Assembly: GCA_002685335.1 (NCBI GenBank)
Contig: NYWY01000036.1
Location: 1 to 46,123 of the forward strand
From: Planctomycetaceae bacterium
GTDB taxonomy: Bacteria; Planctomycetota; Phycisphaerae; Phycisphaerales; SM1A02
DNA: 46,123 nt
Direction of reading: 5' to 3'
Part shown: piece after piece, positions 1 through 10,132 of the stretch
Numbering within the stretch: the first letter of the stretch is position 1
How the letters are laid out: each line of letters starts with the position of its first letter
The notes under the pieces: generated by a model
The model's database searches: none
What the model was told of the DNA's origin: nothing
Seen by the model: only the letters and a program-made list of their open reading frames with translations
Made by a program: the position numbers and the translations under genes

Positions 1-1301
1 CGGCTCCCATCATGGGACCGGACGACCTCGACGCGGATGATGGCCCCCCGCCCCTGGCATTGCTGGGTGGCGGTGCGGTCTTCTGCGCCGAGCTCGCCTG
101 CGATGCGGACTACGAGTACTACCAGGCCTACGGTTCGAACTCGACTAGCGTCCAGGATCGCATCGAGTTGATCATCAACGCCAGCAATTCGCAGTATGAA
201 AGCCAGACCGCGATCCGCCACGAGATCACGCAGATTCTGGTGCGGACCAATTCCAGCGATCCCTACACCTCCAACGACGCCGTGACCCTGCTCTGCCAGT
301 TCATCACGGAATGGACCGACAACCAGGCTGGCGTCAGCCGCGATGTGGCCCACCTGTTCACGGGCCGCTCCATCAATGGTGGGACGATCGGGATCGCCGC
401 GGACATCTGTGACACCTCCGGTTCCTGCAGCGGCCCGATTCTCTACGGCGGCGCGTACTGCCTGGCCCAGAGCGACTGCTGCGGATCCCTCGGATGCACG
501 ACCGACCTCACGACCCACGAGCTCGGTCACCTCTGGGATGCGTTCCACTGCGACTGTACGGGCAACACGATGAATCCCTTCATCACCTGCTCGAACACTT
601 TCGCGTCCAGCAGTATCAATTCGATCGTCAACCACCGCGACAGTCGGACCTGCCTTGACATCTGTGAAGGCGGCGATGGTGATGACGATGGCTACTGTGC
701 CGCCACCTGCACCGACACCACGTACGAATACGTGGCCAGCCTCTCCATGCCTGACGCCGGCCTCTCCAACACTTCGGGCTCGTCGGGCTACGTCGACTAC
801 ACCGCCCTCACCGCCACCGTCACGCCCGGAAGCGTCCAGCCGTTGAACATCACCAATGGAGATCCGCAGTGGGCTTCCGATCTCCTGGCGGTCTACATCG
901 ACTGGAATGCAGACGAGGACTTCGAAGACGCCGGCGAGAACGTGGCCAACGCGACCGGTACGGGTCCGTATGCCCTGACCTTCACCGTGCCCGCCGGTCA
1001 ACCGGAAGGCACGACCCGGATGCGGGTCCGGATCCACGACGGCGAATTCGACGCGATGGCTCCGTGTGGCACCGCGACCTATGGTGAAGTCGAGGATTAC
1101 ACCATCCAGGTGCTGATCGTGGACGAGCCCTGCCTCGGAGACATCAACGGCGACGGCCAGGTCAACGGCGCGGATCTCGGCCTGCTCCTGGGATCGTGGG
1201 GTGCGTGCCCTTCCGGGTGCCCGGGGGATCTCAACGACGATGGTCAGGTGAATGGGGCCGACCTTGGGCTGATGCTCGGTGGCTGGGGTGACTGTCCCTG
1301 A
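1..1301 (+). CDS. Secreted metzincin-like metalloprotease with GEVED domain and dockerin-like C-terminus (5' truncated)
   Basis: The reading frame is open to the left edge, so the N-terminus and signal peptide lie outside the window; the first in-frame ATG is at 12. Counting from that ATG, a zinc-protease motif HELGHLWDAFH sits near residue 169 (bases 516-548), followed by a probable Met-turn (NTMNP). Many cysteines suggest an exported, disulfide-bonded protein. A GEVED-type beta domain follows and ends in GEVEDYTI. The last 55 residues hold two dockerin-like calcium loops (GDINGDGQVNGADLG and GDLNDDGQVNGADLG). Such tails recur in exported proteins of Phycisphaerae, where they probably serve display or anchoring. 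The metzincin consensus HExxHxxGxxH is altered, with Asp at the Gly position, so activity is likely but unproven. The substrate is unknown. A strong terminator follows at 1356. Confidence 0.85.
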   Translation, partial: APIMGPDDLDADDGPPPLALLGGGAVFCAELACDADYEYYQAYGSNSTSVQDRIELIINASNSQYESQTAIRHEITQILVRTNSSDPYTSNDAVTLLCQFITEWTDNQAGVSRDVAHLFTGRSINGGTIGIAADICDTSGSCSGPILYGGAYCLAQSDCCGSLGCTTDLTTHELGHLWDAFHCDCTGNTMNPFITCSNTFASSSINSIVNHRDSRTCLDICEGGDGDDDGYCAATCTDTTYEYVASLSMPDAGLSNTSGSSGYVDYTALTATVTPGSVQPLNITNGDPQWASDLLAVYIDWNADEDFEDAGENVANATGTGPYALTFTVPAGQPEGTTRMRVRIHDGEFDAMAPCGTATYGEVEDYTIQVLIVDEPCLGDINGDGQVNGADLGLLLGSWGACPSGCPGDLNDDGQVNGADLGLMLGGWGDCP

Positions 1302-1355
1302 GGAGGCCGTGTCAGCGAGGAGGTCCTCCGTCCGGGCCACGTGTCATGTCGTTCC

Positions 1356-1398
1356 GTCCCGCCTCGGCCGTCTCGATCGGCCGGGGCGGGACTTTTTT
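1356..1398 (+). terminator. Intrinsic terminator after the secreted protease gene
   Basis: A 15-bp GC-rich stem (arms 1356-1370 and 1378-1392, one G-U pair, 7-base loop) is followed directly by six T at 1393-1398. It lies 55 bases after the stop of the protease gene and isolates it from what follows. Confidence 0.9.
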
Positions 1399-1501
1399 GC
1401 CCGGAGGGTCATGACCGGCGTCACATCCCCGGATGAACGACGTACCCAATCATGAGGATCGCCGAGTGCGACCGATCGACCCCCCCGCCGAGGAGAACGA
1501 G

Positions 1502-1690
1502 ATGACCCTTTTTTCAGCCAGTCTTTCCACTTCGGCATCGAATCCCCTGCCGTTTCTCGCCCAGCTGAACCCCCAGCTCACGTCAGATCTGGTCTCGGTG
1601 ACGGTGACCGCGGTGGTGGTGGCAGTGCTTCTGGTCCTGTTCCGAACCGGATTCGGGCCGGGGACGGGCAGCACGCCTGGACGGCACTGA
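1502..1690 (+). CDS. Possible small single-pass membrane protein (62 aa)
   Basis: Unrecognised. The ATG at 1502 has a purine-rich Shine-Dalgarno-like stretch (gaggagaacgag) just upstream, which favours it over the in-frame ATG at 1433. The product has a short polar N-terminus, one hydrophobic segment at about residues 30-47 (LVSVTVTAVVVAVLLVLF), then a short Gly/Pro/Arg tail. It could be a small membrane peptide expressed alone between the terminator at 1356 and the FlgI-like gene. Evidence is limited to the ribosome binding site and the hydrophobic segment, so it may be spurious. Confidence 0.4.
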   Translation: MTLFSASLSTSASNPLPFLAQLNPQLTSDLVSVTVTAVVVAVLLVLFRTGFGPGTGSTPGRH

Positions 1691-1701
1691 GTCCAGAACC
1701 C

Positions 1702-1730
1702 CGGTTCCGAGTGATCGAGGCTCGGAACTG
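1702..1730 (+). terminator. Hairpin without U-tract between the small ORF and the FlgI-like gene
   Basis: Inverted repeat gttccgag (1704-1711) / ctcggaac (1721-1728), extendable by two pairs, with a 9-base loop. It lies 11 bases after the small ORF. No T-run follows, so termination is only a guess; it could instead be a leader structure for the gene at 1790. Confidence 0.25.
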
Positions 1731-1789
1731 AACGCCGAGCGGGTAGACTGACGCATCGTCTGCAACGCCCGTTTGGAGCCTTTTCACCG

Positions 1790-3661
1790 ATGCGTCGACC
1801 GTCGCCCGTCCGTCAACCCTTCGCACGCTCGAACATCAGCTCGGTCATCCGGCTCGCCTCGCTTGGGGTCGTCTCCGCGATGGTGGGCTTCGGGTGCAGC
1901 ATGGTCGAAGAGGCGGATCGAGAAAACAAGGTGACCTCGCTCGAACGTCGGAACTTTGAAATCGATGTCCAGCCCATCATGCGCAACACCATCGCCAGCG
2001 AAGCGGTGGTGGTCGGCGACGCGCCGACCGTGGTCCGGGGGTACGGACTCGTGGTGGGACTGCGGGCCACGGGAAGCCGCGACATGCCGGCGCCGGTCCG
2101 GGCCTGGATGCTCCAGGAGATGGCTCGCCGTGGCGTGGGCAACCCCGCGACCGGATTCGGGGACATCACGCCGGAACGGATGCTTGATTCGGACGACACC
2201 GCGATCGTCATCGTGGAGGGCGTGATCCCCCCCGGCGGCGTGAAGGGCGGCAGCTTCGACCTCCGCGTCTACTCCGCTCCCGGAACCAGCACCACCAGTC
2301 TCGAACACGGCCGGCTCTACACCACCAATCTCCGGCCGGGCCAGATCCAGGTCGGGTCGAAGCAGGCGTCATCACTGGCCGTCGGACGCGGGAACGTCTT
2401 CATCAATCCCTTCGCAGAGCCCGACGCCAACGGTCGCGACACGGTCGACCGCCTCACCGGACGCATTCTGGATGGCGGGGTGATCGAAGACGCCATGCCC
2501 CTGAAACTCCGCCTGGCGGTCACCAGCCACACTCGAGCCGCCGCGTTGCAGGACGCGATCAACTCCCGGTACCCACGAGAGCCCGGCCAGCGGGACAAGA
2601 CCGCCCACGGCAAGAGTGGCGAAGAGATCGAGATCGTGATTCCCCCGAGCCATCATGAGGATCCGGCGAGTTTCGTGGAACTCATCAAGCACACCGGGCT
2701 CCGACCGGAGGCGGCGGAAGCGACGGCACTGGCGATCAAGAGATCCGTGATCGCCAATCCCGGTTTCGCCAAGGATGCCAACTGGCGATGGCAGGCGGTC
2801 GGCACCAAGTCGATTCCGGTGATTCAGGACCTGTACGACTATTCCGAAGAATCTCCGAGACTCGCCGCCCTGACCGCGGGAGCGGCCCTCGACGATGCCG
2901 CGACCGCCCCTCACTTGATCGACATCGCGAACAACGGTTCCGATTCCGGGAGGTTGGTCGCGATCAAGCTGCTCTCGAACATGGGTGCGAATCCCGCGAT
3001 CGAGGTCGGCCTCCGCCCCCTGCTGGACCATCCGGACGTCGACGTCCGCCTCGCGGCGTTCGATGCCCTGGAACAACGGCGGGACCCCATCGTGCTGGCC
3101 TACGACATCGATCGGAAGTTCACCCTCAATCTGGTTCCCAGCGATTCTCCGATGATCTACGTCGCTCAGACCGGGGAGCCCCGAATCGTGGTCTTCGGAG
3201 ACGCGGTCGAGGTCGACCGGCCGATGTTCCTGGAAGCCTGGAGCGATCGTCTTCTGATGAAGTCGAACGACGAGGGCGAGAAGCTCGAGATCTTCTATCG
3301 CGAGGCCGAGGGGATTCCCGCTCAGACCGATCTGGTCGAACCCGATGTGGCGGAACTGATCGCCTACATGGGCCACAAGACCACGATCGAGGCCCCGGCC
3401 CCGGGCATCGGCCTGAGCTACGGAGAGACCATCGGGGCCCTGCACCAGCTCTGGCGAAGCGGATACATCAACGCGGAGTTCAAGGCGGAGCAGGATCGAG
3501 TCCTCGCCGCCATCGTTCGAGCCCAGAAGATCGAGGGATCCGAGGATCGACCCGAGTTCGACGAGGACATTCCCGAGGACGAGAAGGATGAGGACGACGG
3601 GTCGAAGCCCATCATCCCGGTTGAATCGGGCCGCGATGGCCGCCATACTGTTCCCCGTTGA
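1790..3661 (+). CDS. FlgI-like (flagellar P-ring-like) lipoprotein with HEAT-like region
   Basis: 623 aa. The N-terminus has a hydrophobic segment and a lipobox-like VGFGC (Cys36), suggesting a lipoprotein. Residues about 80-210 follow the FlgI pattern: [12 protein letters not shown] (84-95), a VEGVIPPGG...GGSFDLRV stretch matching FlgI's 'LPP-G-G-x-IDV', then [14 protein letters not shown]. The middle (about 350-430) looks like short alpha-helical HEAT-type repeats ([18 protein letters not shown]). The end is very acidic. Canonical FlgI is about 370 aa, not a lipoprotein and has no HEAT region. No flagellar genes lie nearby, so a role other than the flagellar P-ring is possible. A TAGACT at 1744-1749 is a weak -10 candidate. 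The C-terminal coding end overlaps the smc upstream region. Confidence 0.75.
   Translation: MRRPSPVRQPFARSNISSVIRLASLGVVSAMVGFGCSMVEEADRENKVTSLERRNFEIDVQPIMRNTIASEAVVVGDAPTVVRGYGLVVGLRATGSRDMPAPVRAWMLQEMARRGVGNPATGFGDITPERMLDSDDTAIVIVEGVIPPGGVKGGSFDLRVYSAPGTSTTSLEHGRLYTTNLRPGQIQVGSKQASSLAVGRGNVFINPFAEPDANGRDTVDRLTGRILDGGVIEDAMPLKLRLAVTSHTRAAALQDAINSRYPREPGQRDKTAHGKSGEEIEIVIPPSHHEDPASFVELIKHTGLRPEAAEATALAIKRSVIANPGFAKDANWRWQAVGTKSIPVIQDLYDYSEESPRLAALTAGAALDDAATAPHLIDIANNGSDSGRLVAIKLLSNMGANPAIEVGLRPLLDHPDVDVRLAAFDALEQRRDPIVLAYDIDRKFTLNLVPSDSPMIYVAQTGEPRIVVFGDAVEVDRPMFLEAWSDRLLMKSNDEGEKLEIFYREAEGIPAQTDLVEPDVAELIAYMGHKTTIEAPAPGIGLSYGETIGALHQLWRSGYINAEFKAEQDRVLAAIVRAQKIEGSEDRPEFDEDIPEDEKDEDDGSKPIIPVESGRDGRHTVPR
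3621..3649 (+). promoter_or_regulatory. Candidate sigma70-type promoter for smc
   Basis: TTGAAT (3621-3626), a 17-base spacer, then CATACT (3644-3649), inside the 3' end of the FlgI-like gene. The predicted start near 3656 would give a leader of about 77 bases to the smc GTG. It is the best-spaced -35/-10 pair I saw in the window. Confidence 0.4.
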
Positions 3662-3732
3662 CGTTCCGGCGTTTCGCCGTTCCCCCCCGCCACGACAGGA
3701 TGCGTGGCGTCCCACGACAGGAGGTCGTTCCA

Positions 3733-6700
3733 GTGAGACTTGCCAAACTGACCCTCACGGGTTTCAAGAGCTTCGCAGACCGGACGGAATTCACCTTCGA
3801 CGAGCCGATCATCGGCGTGGTCGGTCCAAACGGCTGTGGCAAGTCCAACGTGGTCGACGCGATCAAGTGGGTGCTGGGTGAACGGAGCGCGAAAAGCCTC
3901 CGCGGTTCGGCGATGCAGGACGTCATCTTCGCCGGAAGCGTCGCGAGGAAGCCCATGGGCATGGCGGAGGTCACCCTGACCTTCGAGAATCCCCGGCTGG
4001 AGAGTCCCCGCCCTGAATCCGTGGTCGATACCGACCCCGAGCGGATTCTGCCGACCGAACGGATCGCGGATCCCGCCGAGGGAACCTCCCCCGCCGACGA
4101 GACCGACGAGGAACTCCGACTCGCGACCGGCGACAACGCGCTGGTCGATCGGACTCGAGTCCGGGACCGGAAACTTCCGGTGGACACCGACGAGGTCTCG
4201 GTGACCCGACGCCTCTACGCGGACGGTCGCAGCGAGTATCTGATCAACGGTCGCAAGTGCCGACTCCGGGACATCAAGGAATTGTTCCTCGACACGGGGG
4301 TCGGTACCAATGCGTACTCGATCATCGAGCAGGGCAAGGTCGACGCCATGCTCCTGGCCAATCCGATGGAACGGCGGTCGATCCTCGAGGAGGCGGCAGG
4401 AGTCGCGAAATTCCGACAACGGAAGGTCGAATCGGCCCGGAAGCTCGACGCCGCGGAGCGAAACCTGGTTCAGGTCCGCGAACAGCTTTCGAGCACCGAA
4501 CGTCGACTTCGGATCGTACGGGGACAGGCGGAGAAGGCCAGGCGTTTCCGCGAACTCGACGCCCGGCGTCGTGATCTCCGGGTGGCCATCGTCCTCGATC
4601 AGTCACACGAACACGACGAACGACTGGCCGGGCTGACCAGCAGGCTCTCGCAGCTCGAGGAAGAACGCTCCTCGATCGCCGAAGGACTGGCGACCCTCGA
4701 ACAGTCCAAGCAGGAAGTCGAGATCTCCCGCCATCGGATCCAGCAGGTCCAGCACGAACTCGAACAGCAGAGACTCTCCGCCCGGAATCGGCAGGAGCAG
4801 AACGAGCAACGGATCGAGCTGGTCTCCCGCCACCAGGCGGAAGCCGAGGCGGCGATCGCGGAGGAGACCCGGCGAATCGGTGAACTCGAAGTCCGACTCG
4901 ACGAGTTCCAGCGAGAGCTCTCGGAAGTCGAAGCCCGCATCGACGAGGCCGCCAACGAAGGCTCGGTGGCGGAACGCGACCTGGCGGAGGCGACCGAAGC
5001 GAGGCATCAGGGCGAGAATCGTCGCTCGGAAGTCTCCGCTCGGCATGCCACCGCGGGCGAAGCGGTTTCCGCGGCCGATCGGGATCGCATCCGGGCGGAA
5101 TCGTCGCTCCGCGGAGCCGACGAGCGCGACGCGGGCCACCACGAAAGACTCCGCCGTCTGGCTGAACGCGTCCGGCCCTTCGCCTGCGATCTCGATCAGC
5201 ATCGCCTTCTCCGGAACGGGTCGCGGGTTCGCGAAGCGGTGCTGGAGGACCGCGCGCTGGTCCTGGAGAACCGGCTGTCCGAGGAGGAACGACGAATCTC
5301 CGCCCTCGGAGATCGCCGCGAGGATCTGGCCGGTCGCATCGCGGAGAACCGCGACGATCGCACCGGCGTCGAATCGCGACGCCACCTCCTCGAGGAGATG
5401 GCGAGCGCAGGCGAAGGCATCGGCGATGCGGTTCGACAGGTTCTCTCCCTCGCCGAGCGACGAGCGGGTGTTCACGGCACGTTGGCGGATCGTCTCGAGG
5501 TGTCGCGAGAGGATGCCGACGCGGTCGAAGCCGCGCTCGGCCCGCATCTGCAGGCGGTCCTGGTCGCTTCGAGCAGGGTCGCGGACGAGATCCGCGGCGA
5601 CATCCCGGACCTCGACGGACGGGTCGAGCTGCTTCCCCTCTCCCGGCTGGGCGGCATGCCGACCGAGGTGGAATCCGCAATTCCGCAATCCGTCGCGGCC
5701 ACCACCACACTGGTGCGAACCATCGATCGCATCGGGTGTGACGAGGCGCTTCGAACCGTTCTCGTCCATCTTCTGGGTGAGACGCTCCTGGTCGAGGATC
5801 TCGATGCCGCCCGCGGCCTCATCAATCGTGGTGTTCGACGGCGATTCGCGACTCGGGACGGGAACGTCATCGAGGCCGATGGCCGCGTCGTGCTTCGGGC
5901 CGCCGCCGGCCGGGAAGAAGGCCAGGGACTGCTGGCCCGCAAGGCCGAACGTGCGGACCTCGATCATCGGGCTCGGACGCTGGAAGGCGTTCGACTGGTC
6001 CTGGACAGCGAAGCGGCCTCCCTGGACGCCGAACATGAGACCCGCGGCGAGCGTCGCCTGACCCTGACCGAGGAGTTGCAGGCGGTTCGGTCCGAAGAAG
6101 TCGAGCATCGGTACACCATCGATCGCCAGACCCAGCTCATCGATCGCATCGAACGTGAGCAGGCCCAGCTCCTGACGGAGATCCGGGAGATCGAACACCG
6201 ACTTCAAGAAGGTCGAGAGGCCCGTCGAGGACTCGAAGCCGCGCGGATGAGCGCGATCGAGCAGGAAGCGGAGGCGATGCGTGAGCGAAACCTCTCGGAG
6301 ACCGAACTCGCGGCGGTCTCCAAGGCGTTCGATGCCGCTGGAGAACACGTCGCGACCTGTCGGACCACTCTGGGCGAGATCAACGCCCGCCTCGACTCCA
6401 CGCGTCGGGAACGAAGTCGGTTCGCGGCCGCGGTCGATGATGGCCAACGCCAGCTCGAACGGGCGCGAGAACAGGTCGAGGAACGACAGGGACGAATCGA
6501 AGGCTACGCGTCGTCGATCGTTGAAGCCGAGGCGCTCGTGCTGGAAGCCAGCACCGAACTGGCGGGCATGACCGGTCGGTTCGAAGACGCGACCCGGCAG
6601 CTGGCTGAAGCGTCGACCAAGGTCGAGCAGACGGGCGAGGCGCTGGGCCGGGCACGAACCGAGGCCCAACGCCTCGAGCGAGATCTGCACGCCCTGGAGA

Positions 6701-7860
6701 TGTCCCGTCGCGAGGTCGAGATCAAGAGAGAGAGCCTTGAAGAAGCGGTGATGGAGGAACTCGGATTCGATCTGGCGGCCCTGCACGACGCTCATCCGGC
6801 CCGGGCGGTGGTGGCGGCGGTACCGACGGAACCGGGCGCGGACGACTCCTCGATCGATCCGGAGACGGTCGACGTGGTCACCGAAGAGGAAGCGGCGCCG
6901 GAGGAGGAACCCTTCGATCGGGCCGCCGCGATCGGTGAGGCCGAGGAGCTCAAGGCCGCGATTCGCGGACTCGGGAACGTGAATCTCGAAGCCATCGACG
7001 AACTCGGTGACCTGGTCGAGCGGAACGAGGATCTCGCCCGCCAGCTCGAGGACATCGATGACGCCCGAACCAGGCTGACCGATCTGGTGGAGAAGCTGGA
7101 CGTGGCTTCCAGGGCTCGATTCGAGGAAACCTTCACCAAGGTGCGTGAGAACTTCGCGGGATCCCAGGGGATGTTCCGCCGTCTCTTCGGCGGCGGCAGC
7201 GCCGATCTCTATCTGCTCCCGGGCGAGGATGGCACCATCGACTGGCTCGAATCCGGAATCGAGATTCGAGCCAAACCACCGGGCAAGGAACCACGGGTGA
7301 TCAGTCAGTTGTCGGGGGGCGAGAAGACGATGACCGCCGTCGCGCTCCTGATGGCGATCTTCCAGAGCAAGCCCTCGCCCTTCTGCATCCTCGACGAAGT
7401 CGATGCCGCGTTGGACGAGGCGAACGTCGAGCGATTCTGCAACGTGGTTCGGCAGTTCCTCGACCAGTCGCACTTCATCGTCATCACCCACCACAAGCGA
7501 ACCATGCAGGCCTGCGATCGACTCTTCGGGGTGACCATGCCCGAGCGCGGAGTGTCTCGTCGGGTCACGGTCAAGTTCGACGAGGTCGATCTCGATGGTC
7601 GAATCGCGGACGAAGCGGTACGGCGCAGTGAGATCGAGGACCAGATCGAAGACCAGAGCGAGGACCAGAACGAGGACCAGAACAAGGAGTTCGAAACCGC
7701 GTCCTTCGAGCCTCGTCTCGGCGTCCCCAACGAGCCCACGGCCACTGAACCCCGGCCGGTCATCGAGACCGAGCCGATCGATCCGGCCGGTCTTCGCCGG
7801 GCCCGAACCGACGCGAACCCCTCTCCGGGTGATGCGTTGGCCGGAGCCTGGGACGACTGA
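3733..7860 (+). CDS. smc: Chromosome segregation ATPase SMC
   Basis: 1375 aa with the full SMC layout: Walker [10 protein letters not shown] (about 31-39), coiled coil, hinge (about 555-730), return coil, ABC signature LSGGEK (about 1193) and Walker [13 protein letters not shown] (about 1217). It should dimerise and, with ScpAB (not in this window), organise the chromosome. The GTG at 3733 is chosen because AGGAGG (3719-3724) lies 8 bases upstream and the conserved [13 protein letters not shown] begins there; an in-frame TTG at 3658 lacks a ribosome site. Two oddities: an acidic insertion of about 50 residues in the N-terminal head (about 88-155), between [10 protein letters not shown] and VSVTRRLY, and a low-complexity C-terminal tail of about 100 residues holding an EDQ-type tetrapeptide repeat. 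The family is usually about 1170-1200 aa, so these additions explain the length. Confidence 0.97.
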   Translation: MRLAKLTLTGFKSFADRTEFTFDEPIIGVVGPNGCGKSNVVDAIKWVLGERSAKSLRGSAMQDVIFAGSVARKPMGMAEVTLTFENPRLESPRPESVVDTDPERILPTERIADPAEGTSPADETDEELRLATGDNALVDRTRVRDRKLPVDTDEVSVTRRLYADGRSEYLINGRKCRLRDIKELFLDTGVGTNAYSIIEQGKVDAMLLANPMERRSILEEAAGVAKFRQRKVESARKLDAAERNLVQVREQLSSTERRLRIVRGQAEKARRFRELDARRRDLRVAIVLDQSHEHDERLAGLTSRLSQLEEERSSIAEGLATLEQSKQEVEISRHRIQQVQHELEQQRLSARNRQEQNEQRIELVSRHQAEAEAAIAEETRRIGELEVRLDEFQRELSEVEARIDEAANEGSVAERDLAEATEARHQGENRRSEVSARHATAGEAVSAADRDRIRAESSLRGADERDAGHHERLRRLAERVRPFACDLDQHRLLRNGSRVREAVLEDRALVLENRLSEEERRISALGDRREDLAGRIAENRDDRTGVESRRHLLEEMASAGEGIGDAVRQVLSLAERRAGVHGTLADRLEVSREDADAVEAALGPHLQAVLVASSRVADEIRGDIPDLDGRVELLPLSRLGGMPTEVESAIPQSVAATTTLVRTIDRIGCDEALRTVLVHLLGETLLVEDLDAARGLINRGVRRRFATRDGNVIEADGRVVLRAAAGREEGQGLLARKAERADLDHRARTLEGVRLVLDSEAASLDAEHETRGERRLTLTEELQAVRSEEVEHRYTIDRQTQLIDRIEREQAQLLTEIREIEHRLQEGREARRGLEAARMSAIEQEAEAMRERNLSETELAAVSKAFDAAGEHVATCRTTLGEINARLDSTRRERSRFAAAVDDGQRQLERAREQVEERQGRIEGYASSIVEAEALVLEASTELAGMTGRFEDATRQLAEASTKVEQTGEALGRARTEAQRLERDLHALEMSRREVEIKRESLEEAVMEELGFDLAALHDAHPARAVVAAVPTEPGADDSSIDPETVDVVTEEEAAPEEEPFDRAAAIGEAEELKAAIRGLGNVNLEAIDELGDLVERNEDLARQLEDIDDARTRLTDLVEKLDVASRARFEETFTKVRENFAGSQGMFRRLFGGGSADLYLLPGEDGTIDWLESGIEIRAKPPGKEPRVISQLSGGEKTMTAVALLMAIFQSKPSPFCILDEVDAALDEANVERFCNVVRQFLDQSHFIVITHHKRTMQACDRLFGVTMPERGVSRRVTVKFDEVDLDGRIADEAVRRSEIEDQIEDQSEDQNEDQNKEFETASFEPRLGVPNEPTATEPRPVIETEPIDPAGLRRARTDANPSPGDALAGAWDD
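7632..7683 (+). repeat. 12-base tandem repeat inside the smc tail
   Basis: Four 12-base units of the form gaNcgaRgacca (7632-7643, 7644-7655, 7656-7667, 7668-7679) plus a partial fifth. They encode [17 protein letters not shown] in frame, beyond the ATPase head. Copy number could vary without breaking the frame. Confidence 0.85.
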
Positions 7861-7989
7861 TCCCCGATGCGGGAGCGGCGGCGTTCCCGGCGGGGCTCAG
7901 AAGCGTTTGGATGATGGTGCGACATCCGAGCGAACGTCAGCGATGCGACGCGAGTCCGAGTGTCCGGTGTCCATGAACCGGCTTCGAGG

Positions 7990-8937
7990 TCATGAATGAT
8001 CTTCGCGGCCAGGTTGGGACCGACCTGATGTCCCGCCTCGCCCGAACACCTCGGCCGCGGCCCGATGGGATTCCGCATGAAGATCGGCGGTGAGCCGTGG
8101 CGTCTCGGCGTAACCGCCGGACAGCACCAGGACCACCGGCAGACCGGCGGATCGGAGGAGGGATTGCGCCAATCGCTCTCGCCGCCGAAGTCCGTCGCGG
8201 GTCATCGCGAGACGACCGTACCGGTCTCCCACCACCACGTCGACGCCGGAGAGCAGGAAGACCAGGTCGGGGGCGGCAGCGCGGATCGCGTCCGGCAGGG
8301 TCGCCTGCAGCCGCTGGAGGTAGACCAGGTCGCCGGTGTGATCGTCGAGGGGGACATCCAGATCACTCGGAGGCTTCCGCAACGGGAAATTTCGAGCACC
8401 GTGCATCGAATAGGTGAAGACCGCGGGATCGTCGGCGAAGCACAGGGCGTTTCCGTTGCCTTGATGCACATCCAGATCCACGATCAACGCCCGAGCGATC
8501 TCTTCTTCCCGCTGGAGGATGCGAATCGCGACGCCCACGTCGTTGAGCACGCAGAAGCCTTCGCCGTGGTCCGGACAGGCATGGTGCGTGCCTCCGGCGA
8601 GATTGGCCGCCAGTCCGTCCTCCAACGCCTGCCAGCCCGCCAGCACGGTTCCATTGGCTGCGAGACGGGAGCGGCGGACCAGGGCCGGGCTCCAGGGCAG
8701 CCCGAGTCGTCTGATGGCCTTGGCGTCGAGGGTTCCTTCTCGGAGATCGCGGAGGTAGGACTCCTCGTGGACCATGCGGAGATCGTCCCAGGAGATCTCC
8801 TCGGGCTCCATCAGGTCCCCGACCCCCAGCAGGCCCTCCGAGAGCAGGATCTCTCTCAGGGCGGAGAACTTCCTCATCGGGAAGGGATGCCCTTCCGGAA
8901 GTGGGATCTCGTAATCGTCGTGGTAGCTGGCCCGCAT
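7990..8937 (-). CDS. Histone deacetylase family protein (AcuC/HDAC-like)
   Basis: 315 aa, arginase/deacetylase fold. Visible active-site elements: the His pair in GGTHHACPDHGEGFC (His118-His119), zinc ligands in DLDVHQGNG (Asp156, His158) and GVDVVVGD (Asp233), and the GGY turn (LSGGYAE) with the likely catalytic Tyr. In bacteria these enzymes remove acetyl groups from protein lysines or small amide substrates; the substrate here is unknown. It lies 50 bases downstream of the isocitrate dehydrogenase gene on the same strand, so the two are probably co-transcribed. It converges with smc across a 129-base gap that has no clear U-tract terminator. The ATG at 8937 has no strong ribosome site. Confidence 0.9.
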   Translation of the reverse strand: MRASYHDDYEIPLPEGHPFPMRKFSALREILLSEGLLGVGDLMEPEEISWDDLRMVHEESYLRDLREGTLDAKAIRRLGLPWSPALVRRSRLAANGTVLAGWQALEDGLAANLAGGTHHACPDHGEGFCVLNDVGVAIRILQREEEIARALIVDLDVHQGNGNALCFADDPAVFTYSMHGARNFPLRKPPSDLDVPLDDHTGDLVYLQRLQATLPDAIRAAAPDLVFLLSGVDVVVGDRYGRLAMTRDGLRRRERLAQSLLRSAGLPVVLVLSGGYAETPRLTADLHAESHRAAAEVFGRGGTSGRSQPGREDHS

Positions 8938-8987
8938 CAGATGTTCGGATTCGTTCCCGACGTGGACCGGAGTCGTCCGCCGATCGA

Positions 8988-10022
8988 TCAGAGTCGACGG
9001 ATCACCGCATCCGCGAAGCTCTCGGTGCCGAGCTCCCCGCCCAGGTCTCCGGTGCGATCGCCTTCCCGGAGAGCCGCGTCGTAGGCGGACTTGATCCGCT
9101 TCGCCGCATCACCCATGGCGTCATCGTTCCGCGTGACCGCAAGGTGATTGAGCATCATCACTCCGCTCATGGTGATCGCGAGCGGATTGGCGACACCCTG
9201 TCCCGCGATGTCCGGAGCGGATCCGTGGACGGCTTCGAAGACGGCGTTCTCGATGCCGAAGTTGGCGCCGGGGGTGACGCCGAGGCCACCCACGAATCCG
9301 GCGCAGAGATCACTGACCACATCGCCGTAGAGATTCTCGCAGAGCAGGAGGTGGAAGCGATCGGGATTCTGGACCAGGCGCATGCAGGCCGCGTCGATGA
9401 TCAGTTCCTCGTATTCGATCTCCGGGAATTCGGCTTCCTGAATCTCTCGGGCGCACCGGATGAAGAGTCCGTCGGACAACTTCATGATGTTGGCCTTGTG
9501 GAGCGCGGTCACGGTCGGAATCCCGCGATTCCGGGCGTACTGGAAGGCGAAACGAGCGATCCGCAGACATGCCCGTTCGGTCGCGACCTTGAGACTGGTC
9601 ACCACGCCCTCGGTGATTTCGTTTTCGATTCCCGCGTACAAGCCCTCGGTGTTCTCACGGACCACCACGAGGTCGACATCCCGATAGCGGGTGTCGACCC
9701 CCTCGAGATTACGCACCGGTCGGACGGCGCCGTACAGATCGAGTCGCTTGCGCAACGCGACGTTCACCGAGGAGAACCCTCCGCCGATCGGAGTCGTGCA
9801 CGGTCCCTTGAGGGCGACGCCGCACTCGATGATGGACTCGACCGTGGCATCGGGGAGGAGATCGTCATGCCCGTTTTCGAGCGCCGCGGTTCCCGCGTCA
9901 CGTTCGGTCCACACGAGTCCCGACCCCGATCCCTCGAGGGCCGAGTCGAGAATCCGACGAGCCGCGGCCACCACTTCAGGACCAATGCCATCACCGGGAA
10001 TGAGCACGCAACCATGTTCCAC
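8988..10022 (-). CDS. NAD-dependent isocitrate dehydrogenase-type decarboxylating dehydrogenase
   Basis: 344 aa from a GTG at 10022, preceded by AAGGA at 8-base spacing; the frame extends upstream only to a poor TTG at 10064. Family marks: LIPGDGIGPEV at the N-terminus, substrate-binding RKRLDLYGAVRP, VRENTEGLYAG, the catalytic Lys segment TALHKANIMK, metal-binding Asp in ENLYGDVVSDL, and the cofactor loop VHGSAPDIAGQGVANP. The family also includes isopropylmalate and homoisocitrate dehydrogenases. VRENTEGLYAGIENE and HKANIMKLSDGLF favour the NAD-type isocitrate dehydrogenase clade, which oxidises isocitrate to 2-oxoglutarate in the TCA cycle. No leucine-pathway genes lie nearby. It is divergent from the FAD oxidoreductase gene. 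Confidence 0.85.
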   Translation of the reverse strand: MEHGCVLIPGDGIGPEVVAAARRILDSALEGSGSGLVWTERDAGTAALENGHDDLLPDATVESIIECGVALKGPCTTPIGGGFSSVNVALRKRLDLYGAVRPVRNLEGVDTRYRDVDLVVVRENTEGLYAGIENEITEGVVTSLKVATERACLRIARFAFQYARNRGIPTVTALHKANIMKLSDGLFIRCAREIQEAEFPEIEYEELIIDAACMRLVQNPDRFHLLLCENLYGDVVSDLCAGFVGGLGVTPGANFGIENAVFEAVHGSAPDIAGQGVANPLAITMSGVMMLNHLAVTRNDDAMGDAAKRIKSAYDAALREGDRTGDLGGELGTESFADAVIRRL

Positions 10023-10132
10023 GAGTTGAATCCTTGAGGCCGTTCGGACGGCGGTGCCTGGCAAGGGAAGCCTCGGACGGCATCCCGGATCGGACAGGAT
10101 ACCTCACCCCCCGGTCTCTCCGCGGCGGTACC

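Noticed and set aside
2372..3715. A 447-codon minus-strand frame over the FlgI-like gene
   Set aside because: The plus-strand protein shows the P-ring pattern and a lipobox; the minus frame does not look like a protein.
4603..7494. A 963-codon open frame antisense to smc
   Set aside because: smc has strong family signatures on the plus strand; long antisense frames are expected in GC-rich coding DNA. No start signal or family pattern on the minus strand.
7861..7900. GC-rich inverted repeats between smc and the deacetylase gene as a terminator
   Set aside because: The stems are short and interrupted, and no T-run follows on either strand.
8065..10037. Plus-strand frames (339 and 378 codons) over the deacetylase and dehydrogenase genes
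   Set aside because: Both overlap genes with complete active-site motifs on the other strand.
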